Shown here in pieces: positions 46,113 to 56,639 of a stretch of 64,000 nucleotides of DNA. The stretch is from positions 186,001 through 250,000 of the forward strand of contig CAVZAE010000018.1 in assembly GCA_963773195.1 (NCBI GenBank), written 5' to 3'. A model generated the notes under the pieces. The model was not told where the DNA came from and made no database searches. It worked only from the letters and a program-made list of their open reading frames with translations. Each line of letters opens with the position of its first letter. Positions within the stretch are counted from its first letter, which is position 1. A program made the translations under genes and the position numbers. This DNA is from CAIWHR01 sp963773195. GTDB lineage: Bacteria; Pseudomonadota; Gammaproteobacteria; Burkholderiales; Casimicrobiaceae.

Positions 46113-46694
46113 CTAGGCGGCCTTCCGTCCGAGTTCGGTGATCCGCACGAGCCAGCGCTCGCGCGTTGCCTGGTCGCGGCTCTCGACCATCCCGAGCAGC
46201 GTCTCGTGGATCGGACCGATGCCCACGAAGCCGAGAACGTTGCGCTCGAAGCTCCGGATCCCGTGCGCCCGGAAGTACCACTTGTACAGGAACGACGGCA
46301 TGCCCATCGTGACGACGATACGCGCGGAGCGGCCCACGAGCTTCTTGTCCCAGCGGCCGGGGCCCTTCTGCTCGAACGCGAACCCGGGCCGCAGCACCTG
46401 CTCGAAGAACGCCTTGAGCAACGCCGGCATCGTTCCGAGCCATAGCGGGAACACGATCACGACGTGCTCGGCCCACGCGATCGCCTCCTGCGGCACGCGC
46501 AGCGCATCGGCGATCGGCGCTTCCCATTCGAGCTTGCTCTTGAGCGCGGAGAAATCGAGCCGCGCGACGTCGATGACCGCCACGTCGTGCCCGGCCTCGA
46601 CCGCCCCCGCGTGATACGCCTCGGCGAGCGCGCGGCAGAATCGCTCCGGTCGCGGGTCCGGATGGCCGAGGAGGATCAGGATGCGCTTGCCCAT
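46113..46694 (-). CDS. NAD(P)H-dependent flavodoxin-fold oxidoreductase
   Basis: A 193-residue protein of the NQO1/MdaB/KefF family, FMN- or FAD-dependent quinone reductases. The N-terminal ILILLGHPDPRPERFCRALAEAY segment, the central VVIVFPLWLGTMPALLKAFFEQVLRPGFAF region (outline) and KKLVGRSARIVVTMG are typical. The likely role is two-electron reduction of quinones in the cytoplasm. It could also be a KefF-type regulatory subunit, but no potassium-efflux gene is nearby. Confidence 0.88.
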   Translation of the reverse strand: MGKRILILLGHPDPRPERFCRALAEAYHAGAVEAGHDVAVIDVARLDFSALKSKLEWEAPIADALRVPQEAIAWAEHVVIVFPLWLGTMPALLKAFFEQVLRPGFAFEQKGPGRWDKKLVGRSARIVVTMGMPSFLYKWYFRAHGIRSFERNVLGFVGIGPIHETLLGMVESRDQATRERWLVRITELGRKAA

Positions 46695-46771
46695 GGGGCG
46701 ACCGGGGCGACCGTGCGGCGTCAGGTTACCATCTGGCCCGGCGCCGCGCAGCCGCCCTCGTGCTCCGACCG

Positions 46772-47458
46772 ATGCCCGCCCATCCGCTCGACAATCCGAT
46801 CTGGCGCTCGCTGACCACGCGGCACGCGCACCTCGCGCAGGGCGGCCCGCTCGCCCGGCGCTATCCCGCCGAGATTTCGCCGTTGTCGGGGCTGCCGACC
46901 GCGGGCGCCGCGAACGTCGCTGCGCTCACCGCACTCGTGGCCGTCGGCGACGAAGTGGGCGTCTTCGAGCCGGCGCCGCTTGCACTGCCCCCGCCGTGGG
47001 TCGTGCTGCGCGAGGCGCGCATTACACAGATGGTGCGCGACGACCGGAGCCCGCTGCCCGAAGGCGACATCGAGCCGATGCCGTTGGGCGCGGCGGACGT
47101 GACCGACATGCTGGCGCTGGTCGAGCTCGCGCAACCCGGGCCGTTCCGCGTGCGCACGATCGAGCTCGGGCGCTTCATCGGTCTGCGCCAGGGCGGTCGG
47201 CTGATCGCCATGGCCGGCGAGCGAATGTGGGTCGACAGCTTTCACGAGGTGAGCGCCGTGTGTGCCCATCCCGACGTGCGCGGACGTGGTCACGCGCGGG
47301 CATTGACCGCGCGCGTCGTCAACCGGATGCTCACTGCCGGCGAGACGCCCTTCCTTCATGTGCTGAGTGCGAATGCGGCCGCCCTCGAGCTGTACCGGAG
47401 GCTCGGGTTCGAGCGGCGGGCCGAGTTTTTCCTGGTGCATGCCCAGCGCACCGCCTAG
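46772..47458 (+). CDS. GNAT family N-acetyltransferase
   Basis: A 228-residue protein. The C-terminal 100 residues hold the acetyl-CoA-binding core: VSAVCAHPDVRGRGHARALTARVV and the closing NAAALELYRRLGFERR. The N-terminal half is poorly conserved and may set substrate specificity. The frame begins at GTG 46760, but the ATG at 46772 looks better. It lies ten bases before the DUF1028 gene and is probably the first gene of the peptide-transport operon. Confidence 0.88.
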   Translation: MPAHPLDNPIWRSLTTRHAHLAQGGPLARRYPAEISPLSGLPTAGAANVAALTALVAVGDEVGVFEPAPLALPPPWVVLREARITQMVRDDRSPLPEGDIEPMPLGAADVTDMLALVELAQPGPFRVRTIELGRFIGLRQGGRLIAMAGERMWVDSFHEVSAVCAHPDVRGRGHARALTARVVNRMLTAGETPFLHVLSANAAALELYRRLGFERRAEFFLVHAQRTA

Positions 47459-47468
47459 GACTGCCACG

Positions 47469-48184
47469 ATGACCTGGTCACTCCTCGCTCGCGATGCCGA
47501 CGGCGCGTTCGGCATCGCGATCGCCAGCCGCTTCTTCGCCGTAGGCGCGCTTTGTCCGTACGTCAAAAGCGGTGTCGGCGCCCTGGCGACGCAGGCGCTC
47601 GTCAATCCGAACTACGCCGCTCCGGGACTGGATTTGCTCGCGCAGGGCACGCCGCCTGCGGAGGCGATCCGGGTGCTCACCGCGGCGGACGCCGGGCGCG
47701 ACCATCGTCAATTACACATGATCGATGCCATGGGTCGGAGTGCTGCCTACACCGGGCGGGCGTGCATCGAGTGGTGCGGGCAGCGCGCGGGAGAGGGCTA
47801 CAGCATCGCCGGCAACATGCTCGTCGGCCCGCAGGTGCTCGCGGAAACCGCCGGAGCCTACGAACGCGGAACGACGTTGCCGCTCGCGGAGCGCTTGCTC
47901 GCCGCGCTCGAGGCCGGCGATGCGGCCGGCGGCGACAAGCGCGGCCGCCAAGCCGCGGCAATCCTGATCGCGACGACCGAGGACTACCCGAGCCTCGACC
48001 TGCGCGTCGACGACCACGAGAGCCCATTCACCGAGCTCCGGCGCCTCTACGAGAAGAGCCTCGAGCGGTTCCAGCCGTTCGTGGCGTGCCTGCCTTCGCA
48101 CGCGGATCCCGCGGGCGTTACTGACCGGGCCGTGATCGAGGAACGCATCGCACGCTTTCAAATCGAGCGCGCGAAGGCGCGGCG

Positions 48185-48188
<4 letters not shown>
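47469..48188 (+). CDS. DUF1028 family Ntn-hydrolase-like protein
   Basis: A 239-residue DUF1028 protein, related in fold to N-terminal-nucleophile hydrolases. Family motifs seen are TWSLLARDADGAFGIAIASRFFAVGALCPYV (outline), GVGALATQALVNPNY and GEGYSIAGNMLVG. The Met-Thr start could leave Thr2 as the N-terminal nucleophile once Met is removed. The stop overlaps the ATG of the first transporter ATPase (ATGA), which links it to peptide uptake; peptide or peptidoglycan-fragment hydrolysis is a reasonable but unproven role. Confidence 0.9.
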
Positions 48189-49162
<974 letters not shown>

Positions 49163-49166
<4 letters not shown>

Positions 49167-50332
49167 ACGCGCAGGGCCGCTCCCAAGCGCGAATCGGCCC
49201 CGAAGCGCGTAGCGCGGAGGCGTCGTCCAGCGCCTGCGTCGCCCACGCCGCTCTTGCGTGTCGATGGGCTCGTCAAGCACTTCCCGGTGCGGCGCGGCTT
49301 CTTCGGCAAGACGACGGACGCCGTACGCGCGGTCGACGGCGTCGATTTCGAGCTCGCGGTCGGCGAGACGCTCGCGCTGGTCGGCGAGTCGGGCTGCGGC
49401 AAGTCGACGACGGGGCGGCTCGTGCTGCGGCTCATCGACCCGACTGCGGGCACGATCCGCTTCGACGGCGTCGACCTGACGGCACTGCGACGAAGGCGCG
49501 CTCCGGCCGTACCGGCGCGCGCTGCAGATCATCTTCCAGGATCCATTCGCATCGCTCAATCCGCGGATGACGGTGGGGCAGGCGCTGGCCGAGCCGCTCG
49601 CGCTGCACGGTCTCGCCTTGGGACGGCGGCCGGAGCGCGTCGCCGAGATCCTGGGGCAGGTAGGCCTCGCGCCCGCGTACGCGCGCCGCTTTCCGCATGA
49701 ATTTTCGGGCGGCCAGCGACAGCGGATCGGCATTGCGCGTGCGCTCGCGGTCGAGCCGCGTCTCATCGTCTGCGACGAGCCGGTGTCGGCGCTGGACGTT
49801 TCGATCCAGGCCCAGGTGATCAATCTGCTGCGCGATCTGCAGGCGCGGCTCGGGCTCGCGTATATCTTCATCGCGCACGACCTCGCCGTCGTCCGCGTCA
49901 TCGCGACACGGATTGCCGTGATGTACCTGGGACGCATCGTCGAGCACGCCGACACCCGCGCGCTCTTCGCCTCGCCGCGCCATCCGTACACGCAGGCGCT
50001 CCTGTCCGCCATCCCGATTCCGGAGCCCGCACTCAGGCGCGAGCGCGTGCTGCTCGCGGGCGATGTCCCGAACCCGATGGATCCGCCGTCCGGTTGCCGC
50101 TTCCGCACGCGGTGCCCCTATGCGCAGCAGCGTTGCGCGGAGGAGACGCCAGCGCTCGAATTCGACGCGGGGCACGGCGTCGCGTGCCATTTCTGGCGCA
50201 CGCTGCCGCGACCGTCGGCCCTGGTCCCCGACGCCGCGGCACTGCCGCCGAATTCGCGGCTCGAACGGCTGCAGGCGGCGTTCCGCGCGGCGCACCGTAG
50301 CGCGCGAAGACGCTCGTTCGGTGCTATGCTGA
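49163..50332 (+). CDS. Dipeptide-type ABC ATPase, DppF-like, with two or three frameshifts
   Basis: The second ATPase of the transporter. Segments in three frames give a full protein: MNAQGRS from GTG 49163; then LLRVDGLVKHFPVRRGFFGK, Walker A GESGCGKST; then, after about 49497, LRPYRRALQIIFQDPFASLNPRMT, signature FSGGQRQRI and Walker B LIVCDEPVSALDV. The shifts are +1 each, near 49245 and 49497. The last part has the PSGCRFRTRCPYA motif. No stop occurs in that frame before the next gene; a third +1 shift would end it at TGA 50330-50332. That endpoint is a guess. If the GTG is not used, TTG 49254 is the next start. Confidence 0.8.
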
Positions 50333-50386
50333 TCCAGCGCGGAGCAGCGCGAAGACGCTGCGCCGAGCAACCCTGGAGGAGACCCG

Positions 50387-51917
50387 ATGCCCCGTCTGTC
50401 ACGCTTCCTGTCTTGCCTCCCCGCCGCTGCGCTCTTCGCTCTGCTCGCCTCCGCCGGCGACCGCGCAGACGCTGCGCATCGGCCTTGCCGAGGATCCCGA
50501 CGTGCTCGATCCGACACTTGCGCGGACGTTCGTCGGCCGCATCGTCTTCTCGGCGCTCTGCGACAAGCTCTTCGACATCGACGAGAAGCTCGCGATCGTC
50601 CCGCAGCTCGCGACCAAGTATGAATGGGCGTCGGACGGCAAGGCGCTGACGATTCAGCTGCGGCCCGGCGTCACGTTCCACGATGGCGAGAAGCTCGACG
50701 CGGCCGCGGTCAAGTACAGCCTCGAGCGGCACAAGACGATGGCGGGCAGCAACCGCAAGGGCGAGCTCGCGCCGGTGACGACGATCGACGTCGTCGACCC
50801 GATGACGGTGCGACTCAATCTGTCGGCGCCGTTTTCGCCGCTGCTGGCCGCACTGGCCGATCGCGCCGGGATGATCGTGTCGCCGAAGGCGGCGCAGGCC
50901 GCGGGCGACAAGTTCGGCGCCAACCCGGTGTGCACGGGACCGTTCAAGTTCACCGAGCGCGTCGCGCAGGACCGCATCGTGCTCGAGCGCTATCCGAACT
51001 ACTGGAACAAGGGACAGATCCATCTCGACAAGATCGTCTACCTGCCGATCGTCGACTCGACAGTGCGCCTCGCGAACCTGAAGTCGGGTCAGCTCGATTT
51101 CGTCGAACGCCTCGCGCCGTCCGATGTACCGGCGGTCAAGTCGGACGCGCGCTTCAAGCTGTCGAAGATCACCGAGATCGGCTATCAGGGGATCATCATC
51201 AACACGGGCAAGAGCGACCTCGCGCAGAAGAACCCTCTCGGCAAGGACCCGCGCGTGCGCGAGGCGTTCGAGCTCGCGCTCGACCGCGACGGCATCGTCC
51301 AGGTCGTGATGGAGGGCGAAGCGGACGCCGGTAACCAGTGGGTCGCGCCGACCAACGCGTTCTACGCGAAGAACATGCCGATTCCGAAGCGCGATGTCGT
51401 TAAAGCGAAGAAACTCTTGCAGGAGGCCGGCGTCCCCAATCCGAGCTTCACGCTGATGGCGCCGACGACCGCCGACGGGCAGAAGCTAGCGCAGGTCGTG
51501 CAGGCGATGGCCAAGGAGGCGGGGTTCGACGTGAAGCTGCAGGCGACCGAGTTCGCGACCTCGCTCGACATGGCCGACAAGGGCCAGTTCGACGCCTACG
51601 TGCTGGGTTGGAGCGGCCGCGCCGATCCCGACGGCAACATCTTCAGCTTCAACGGCTGCAAGCAGCCGCTCAACTATTCCGGCTACTGCAACAAGGAAGT
51701 CGACGAGCTGCTCGTGCGCGCGCGCACCGCGGGCGACCTCGCCGAGCGGAAGAAGGCGTACGACCAGATCGCCGCGATCGTGCTCAACGATCGGCCGATC
51801 ATCTATCTCTATCACCGGCACTGGCTGTGGGCGTACACGAACAAGCTCTCCGGGCTGCGCACGGTGCCGGACGGCCTCGTCCGCGTGCAGGGGTTGAAGC
51901 TAGGCAACGGCGGCTGA
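50387..51917 (+). CDS. Dipeptide-type ABC substrate-binding protein, frameshifted near the N-terminus
   Basis: The periplasmic receptor, about 509 residues. GGAGGAG precedes ATG 50387, which begins a signal peptide (LSRFLSCLPAAALFALLASA). Near 50457 the frame shifts +1, probably an extra G, and continues TAQTLRIGLAEDPDVLDPTL, then typical family-5 motifs (ALTIQLRPGVTFHDG, NPVCTGPFKF, LERYPNYWNKGQ). The span of 1,531 bases is 510 codons plus one. It is followed by two permease genes, completing the transporter. Peptides are the likely ligands, glutathione and opines being alternatives. Confidence 0.9.
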
Positions 51918-51924
51918 CGCCCGT

Positions 51925-52866
51925 ATGTCGCGCTTCCTCGGGCACCGGCTCGCGACGATCGTCCCGACGCTCCTGTTCGTCTCGATGCTGGTGTTCGGGT
52001 TGCAGCAGCTCCTGCCCGGCGACGCGGCGGTGGTGCTCGCAGGCGAGGATCAGGACCCGAACGTCGTCGCGTACCTGCGCGCGAAGCTGCACCTGGACGA
52101 GCCGCTGCCGGTCCGCTACGGCTACTGGCTGGGCGGCGTGGTCAGGGGCGACCTGGGCGACTCGCTCCGGATGCAGAAGCCCGTGACCGCGCTGATCGCC
52201 GAGAAGCTGCCGGTGACCATCGAGCTCGCCGCGCTCGCGATCGTGATCGCGCTGGCGATCGGGATTCCGGCCGGCATCGTCTCCGCGGTTTACAAGGGGA
52301 CGTGGCTCGACTACGCGGCCAACGCGGTGGCGCTGTGGGGGTTGTCCACGCCCAACTTCTGGCTTGGGATCATGCTGATCCTGCTGTTCGCGGTCCAGTT
52401 GGGCTGGCTGCCGGCGTCGGGTTACGTGAGCCCGTTCGAGGACCTGCGCGCGAACCTGGCCGCGATGATCATGCCCGCGTTCGTGCTCGGCAACGCGATC
52501 GCCGCCGTGCTCATGCGGCACACCCGCAGCGCGATGCTGCAGGTCCTCTCGTCGGACTACGTCCGCACGGCGCGCGCGAAGGGGCTCGACGAACGCGTCG
52601 TCGTGCTCAAGCACGCGCTCCGCAACGCGCTCGTGCCGATCATCACGCTGGGGGCGCTCGAGCTCGGCACGCTCTTGTCGGGCGCGGTGCTGACCGAGCA
52701 GGTGTTCACGATCCCCGGCTTCGGCAAGTTGATCGTCGACGCGGTGTTCAACCGCGACTACGCGGTGGTGCAGGGGGTCGTGCTGTTCACGGCGACCGCG
52801 TACATCGTGCTGAACCTGCTCGCCGACATCGCGTACTTCGCCGTGAACCCAAGACTCCGGAGCTGA
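51925..52866 (+). CDS. ABC transporter permease, DppB-like
   Basis: A 313-residue inner-membrane permease with six predicted segments. The N-terminal FLGHRLATIVPTLLFVSMLVFGLQQLLPGD in outline and the EAA loop region (SSDYVRTARAKGLDERVVVLKHALRNALVPI, in part) are characteristic of the DppB subfamily. It pairs with the DppC-like protein encoded one base downstream. Start ATG 51925 is seven bases after the receptor stop. Confidence 0.93.
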   Translation: MSRFLGHRLATIVPTLLFVSMLVFGLQQLLPGDAAVVLAGEDQDPNVVAYLRAKLHLDEPLPVRYGYWLGGVVRGDLGDSLRMQKPVTALIAEKLPVTIELAALAIVIALAIGIPAGIVSAVYKGTWLDYAANAVALWGLSTPNFWLGIMLILLFAVQLGWLPASGYVSPFEDLRANLAAMIMPAFVLGNAIAAVLMRHTRSAMLQVLSSDYVRTARAKGLDERVVVLKHALRNALVPIITLGALELGTLLSGAVLTEQVFTIPGFGKLIVDAVFNRDYAVVQGVVLFTATAYIVLNLLADIAYFAVNPRLRS

Positions 52867-52867
52867 C

Positions 52868-53740
52868 GTGGCGACGCTCGCGATCGACGCGCTGCCGCGT
52901 GAAGCAAGCCCGGGCCGCCGGGCGCTCGCGCGGCTGTTCCGGCGGCCCTCGGCCGTCGTCGGGCTCGTCGTCGTCGTCGCGTTCATCGTCATCGCCATCG
53001 CCGCGCCGCTGCTCGCACCGTACGATCCGATCGCAACCTCGTGGGGCGCGGTGCGCAAGGCGCCCTCTGCCGCGCATCTGTTCGGCACCGACGAGCTCGG
53101 CCGCGATGTGTTGTCACGCGTCATTTTCGGCGCGCGCGCGTCGCTGCTGGCAGGCGTCGTGTCCGTCGTGATCGCGCTTTCGCTCGGCGTTCCCCTCGGG
53201 CTCCTCGCGGGCTACGCGGGCCGCTTCCCCGACGCGCTGATCTCGCGCATCATCGACGCGATGCTCGCGACGCCGTTCCTGATCCTGGCGATTGCCCTGG
53301 CGGCGTTCCTCGGACCGAGCCTCGAGAATGCGATGATCGCGATCGGCGTCTCGGCCACGCCGGTGTTCGTCCGGCTCACTCGCGGCGCGGTGCTGTCGGT
53401 CAAGGTCGAGGACTACGTCGAGGCCGCGCGCGCGCTCGGCAATCCGCACTGGCGGATCGCGCTTCGTCACATCCTGCCCAACGTCGTGCCGCCGCTGATC
53501 GTGCAGGCGACGCTCGCGATCGCGGCCGCGGTGATCGCCGAGGCGGCCCTCTCGTTCCTGGGGCTCGGGCAGCAGCCGCCCGCGCCGAGCTGGGGCAGCA
53601 TGCTCAACACCGCGAAGAACTACATCGAGCAGGCGCCGTGGATGGCCGTGTGGCCGGGCTTGTCGATCTTCGCGCTCGTGCTGTCGTTCAACCTGCTGGG
53701 CGACGGACTGCGCGACGCGCTCGATCCGCGCGACGCCTGA
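52868..53740 (+). CDS. ABC transporter permease, DppC-like
   Basis: A 290-residue permease starting at GTG. The N-terminal cytoplasmic tail and first membrane segment (VVGLVVVVAFIVIAIAAPLLAPYDP, outline) are followed by HLFGTDELGRDVLSR, the DppC signature, and an EAA loop (VEAARALGNPHWRIALRHILPN). It completes the receptor, two permeases and two ATPases. The stop is followed 18 bases later by the convergent P-loop gene end. Confidence 0.93.
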   Translation: MATLAIDALPREASPGRRALARLFRRPSAVVGLVVVVAFIVIAIAAPLLAPYDPIATSWGAVRKAPSAAHLFGTDELGRDVLSRVIFGARASLLAGVVSVVIALSLGVPLGLLAGYAGRFPDALISRIIDAMLATPFLILAIALAAFLGPSLENAMIAIGVSATPVFVRLTRGAVLSVKVEDYVEAARALGNPHWRIALRHILPNVVPPLIVQATLAIAAAVIAEAALSFLGLGQQPPAPSWGSMLNTAKNYIEQAPWMAVWPGLSIFALVLSFNLLGDGLRDALDPRDA

Positions 53741-53758
53741 CGGGTCCGCGGGCGCGAG

Positions 53759-55555
53759 TCACCCCGGGCCCCAGCGGCCGAGGGTGTGGATGCGGTCGGC
53801 CCCGACCAGGGTCGTGAGATAAACGGGCGCTGCGGGCGCCGAGCGCGCGAGCTCGAAGACGCCCGGCGCGGCGGCTGCAAGGCCCGCGCGCGTGTCCGCC
53901 ACCTGCGCCGCGCCGGCGAGCGGCTCCGCATCGGTCCACGCAAGCCGCCCCGACTCGATTCGCGCGTAGACGCGGCCGGTCGCCCGGTCGGCGAAATTGA
54001 CCTCGCGAAACCGGCGCACGCACTCGACCAGGAACGTCGTGTTGACCTCGGCCGCGAGCAGCGATCGATCGCGATAGAGCGATTCCGGCTCCCTTGCATC
54101 GACGTCGACGCGGCGGAAGCGCTCGACATCGAGGAGGCCACCGATATCGAGTATGTTGAGCGTATCGTTCCATCCGAACGCGACGGTGCGCGGGCGCTCC
54201 CCTGCTGCGACACTGTTGTCGAGAAACTCGAAGTGCACGACCTTGTCGGTCCGGTTCGCCCAGGTGAAGAACAGCCCCGGCATGCCCGCGTACGCATCGA
54301 CCGCGTGGGCGAGGATATCGTCGACCGCCTTGTAGCGGCCGACATCGAGGCCGCGATGCCACGCGCGCTCGACCAGCAGTTCAGGCGGCGTGATCATCAG
54401 GAACAGGTAGACGAGCTCGCCGAAGCGCGTGAGCAGGTTGCTGCCGGCCTCGTCGGAATCCGGCGCGAAGCTGTCGAAGCGGAACCGATCGATCAACAGA
54501 TGGGTCATCCCGCCGGCGCGCGCCTTGTTCGCCATGTAGTGGTCGAGCTTGTGGTCGATGAGCGCGACCTCCGCGCCGGTGAACGCGCCGGCGTACTTGT
54601 ACCCGTCGCCGAGGCTTCCATAGTCCAGAAGCTGCTTGCGCCAGATGTCGGGGCTGATGAGCGCGAATTCCGCCCAGTCGACGCCGATGCGCGCGCCGAG
54701 CTCGCGCTGCAGCGGTCGCAGCGTGCTCTTGCCCGACGCGGACGCGCCCTTGGTGTTCATCACGACCGGATGGGGCTGCCGCGGGAGACGACGAAAGCCT
54801 TCGGCAAGGGCCGCCTCGTCGAGCATCGGCGCGAGCGCCGCGCCGATAGCATCGCCCGCTGCTTCGTTGCACGCGAGGCCGGTGGCAAGTCGCGCGATCA
54901 TCTCGCGCGTCCCCCACGGTTCGCCGTGCCGGTTCAGGAGCGCGGTGACGATGCGCGCGAGCGCGCGGCAGGCCGCGCGGTCGAGCGGGTTGCCATCGGC
55001 GTGCGCTCGCGCATGCCACTCGGCGATGATCGCGGGATTCCATTCCGTCGCAGCGGACGTGGGCGGCGGAGGCGGAGACGTGCGACTGAGCCATGACGAC
55101 CACCACGACCGCGGCCGCGCCGCCGGCGCGGGAGGCGGATGCGAGAGCCGCGTGAGTTCCGCATCGATGAACGTGGCGATGCGTGCGCGCGTCTCGTCGT
55201 AGGCCGCGATCAGCGTGCCCATCCGCGGCTGCGCGTACCGGTCGAGAATCGTGCGCACCATCGCGCGGAAATTGATCCCGAGGTCCTCGATCTTCTCGCC
55301 GTCGGGCACCGAGAAGTCGGCCATCACGCGAACGAGCAGTTCATGGAGCACGAGCCGCTCGGGCCGGAACACGACGAGTGTGCCGGGATCGAGGCCCGTC
55401 AGATCGGCGAGCTCGGACGCTTCTGCGGGTGTGTTAAAGACGCTTTCCGGACGGAAGATCGTCGCCCGGTGCGCGAGCCCCGCCGGGACCTGCGACAGAA
55501 GCCCCGGATTCCAGGGCCCGTAGGCCACCGCGCGGTCCGCGATGACGGCGCTCAC
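53759..55555 (-). CDS. Uncharacterised P-loop protein, zeta-toxin/kinase-like core
   Basis: A 598-residue protein. Walker A GASASGKST (270-278) opens a domain of about 200 residues with ALISPDIWRK, HKLDHYMANKAR, HLLIDRFRFDSF and ITPPELLVERAWHRG segments, resembling zeta-toxin and related small-molecule kinases. The N-terminal 260 residues and the 140 after the kinase-like core are unfamiliar, the latter beta-rich. A WWSSWLSRTSPPPPP linker sits near residue 150. The GTG start overlaps the stop of the ClpX-like gene (GTGA), so the two are co-translated. Function is unknown; no antitoxin-like small gene is seen. Confidence 0.72.
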   Translation of the reverse strand: MSAVIADRAVAYGPWNPGLLSQVPAGLAHRATIFRPESVFNTPAEASELADLTGLDPGTLVVFRPERLVLHELLVRVMADFSVPDGEKIEDLGINFRAMVRTILDRYAQPRMGTLIAAYDETRARIATFIDAELTRLSHPPPAPAARPRSWWSSWLSRTSPPPPPTSAATEWNPAIIAEWHARAHADGNPLDRAACRALARIVTALLNRHGEPWGTREMIARLATGLACNEAAGDAIGAALAPMLDEAALAEGFRRLPRQPHPVVMNTKGASASGKSTLRPLQRELGARIGVDWAEFALISPDIWRKQLLDYGSLGDGYKYAGAFTGAEVALIDHKLDHYMANKARAGGMTHLLIDRFRFDSFAPDSDEAGSNLLTRFGELVYLFLMITPPELLVERAWHRGLDVGRYKAVDDILAHAVDAYAGMPGLFFTWANRTDKVVHFEFLDNSVAAGERPRTVAFGWNDTLNILDIGGLLDVERFRRVDVDAREPESLYRDRSLLAAEVNTTFLVECVRRFREVNFADRATGRVYARIESGRLAWTDAEPLAGAAQVADTRAGLAAAAPGVFELARSAPAAPVYLTTLVGADRIHTLGRWGPG

Positions 55556-56622
55556 GATCGCCGTGCCGCAGCCTCGTCGGCCATCACGTAGACCGGCTCG
55601 GTGAACATCGAGGCGATGGCGACCTTGCGGATCGACGGGTTGTCGGGGACGACGTACAGGATCGGCGAGACGAGCTCCTCGAAGATCCCGCGCAGGCTGC
55701 GCGCGCCGGTCTTGTACTCCATCGCGATCTCGGCGATCTGCTCGAACACCTTGCGCTCGACGACGAGCTCGACGCCGATGCTCGCGAAGATCTCCTGGAA
55801 CTGGCTCAGGATCGCGTCCCGCGGCTCGGTCATGATCCGCACCAGCATGTCGCGCGACAGGTCGCCGAAGCGCGCGATGACCGGCAGCCGGCCGGTGAAC
55901 TCGGGGATCAGGCCGTAGGTGAAGAGGTCGGTCGGCTTCACGCGCGAGTTGAGCCGGTCGAGGATCCGCTTGTTGTCCTGGTTGTCGGTCGAGATGAAGC
56001 CGAAGCCGTGCGTCTCGCTCATGATGTCGTCGAGCCCGACGAACGCGCCCCCGCAGATGAACAGCATGTTGGTCGTGTCGACGTAGTGTGTCGCCGACAG
56101 CTTGACCTGCGAGCCTTCCATGATCTTGAGGAGCGCGTGCTGAACGCTCTCTCCCGAGGCGACCCGTGCCTCCTTCCCGGTTGCCTTGAGCTTGTCGATC
56201 TCGTCGATGAAGACGATGCCATGGCGCGCGCGGTCGACGTCGCCGCCCGCTTTCTCGACCAGGCGCTGCAGCATCGCTTCGATCTCGTCGTTCACGTAGC
56301 GCGTCTGTGCGAGCGAGGTCGCCTCGGCGGTCACGAACGGCACGCCGAGGATGCGCGAGAGCGTCTCGCAGAGGAGCGTCTTGCCGGTTCCCGTGGGCCC
56401 GATCAGGAGCACGTTGCTCTTCGCGATCGACGCGTCGCGCTGCGCGGCGCGCGCGACCTTGCGGAAGTGCGCGTAGACGGCGACGGCGACGATGCGCTTA
56501 GCGTCGTCCTGGCCGATGACGTAGCGGTCGAGCGCCTCGACGATGCGGCGAGGCGTGAGTTTCGGGTCGATCACGGCGGGCCGGAGGGCAGGGCGCGCGT
56601 ACGGAAGCGCGCATCCCGCCAT
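55552..56622 (-). CDS. Divergent ClpX-like AAA+ ATPase lacking the zinc domain
   Basis: A 356-residue ATPase with ClpX order of motifs: DRYVIGQDDAKRIVAVAVYAHF, Walker A GPTGTGKT (75-82), Walker B IVFIDEID (136-143), GLIPEFTGRLPV with the arginine finger and sensor 2 KTGAR. It lacks the N-terminal zinc-binding domain of ClpX. The pore-1 motif GYVG is replaced by RYVN (108-111), and the ClpP-docking IGF loop by HGF in HGFGF (205-209). It may act as an unfoldase without ClpP. ATG 56622 is the first start; GTG 56574 is a reasonable alternative that still retains the core. It is coupled to the P-loop gene. Confidence 0.88.
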   Translation of the reverse strand: MAGCALPYARPALRPAVIDPKLTPRRIVEALDRYVIGQDDAKRIVAVAVYAHFRKVARAAQRDASIAKSNVLLIGPTGTGKTLLCETLSRILGVPFVTAEATSLAQTRYVNDEIEAMLQRLVEKAGGDVDRARHGIVFIDEIDKLKATGKEARVASGESVQHALLKIMEGSQVKLSATHYVDTTNMLFICGGAFVGLDDIMSETHGFGFISTDNQDNKRILDRLNSRVKPTDLFTYGLIPEFTGRLPVIARFGDLSRDMLVRIMTEPRDAILSQFQEIFASIGVELVVERKVFEQIAEIAMEYKTGARSLRGIFEELVSPILYVVPDNPSIRKVAIASMFTEPVYVMADEAAARRS

Positions 56623-56639
56623 CTTAGCCGGGAACGACC

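Noticed and set aside
53759..55555. Toxin-antitoxin locus based on the zeta-like core
   Set aside because: The protein is far longer than zeta toxins, and no small epsilon-like antitoxin gene is present; the partner is an AAA+ ATPase.
55552..56622. Canonical ClpX protease ATPase
   Set aside because: No zinc-binding domain, pore and ClpP-docking motifs altered, and no clpP or lon gene adjacent.
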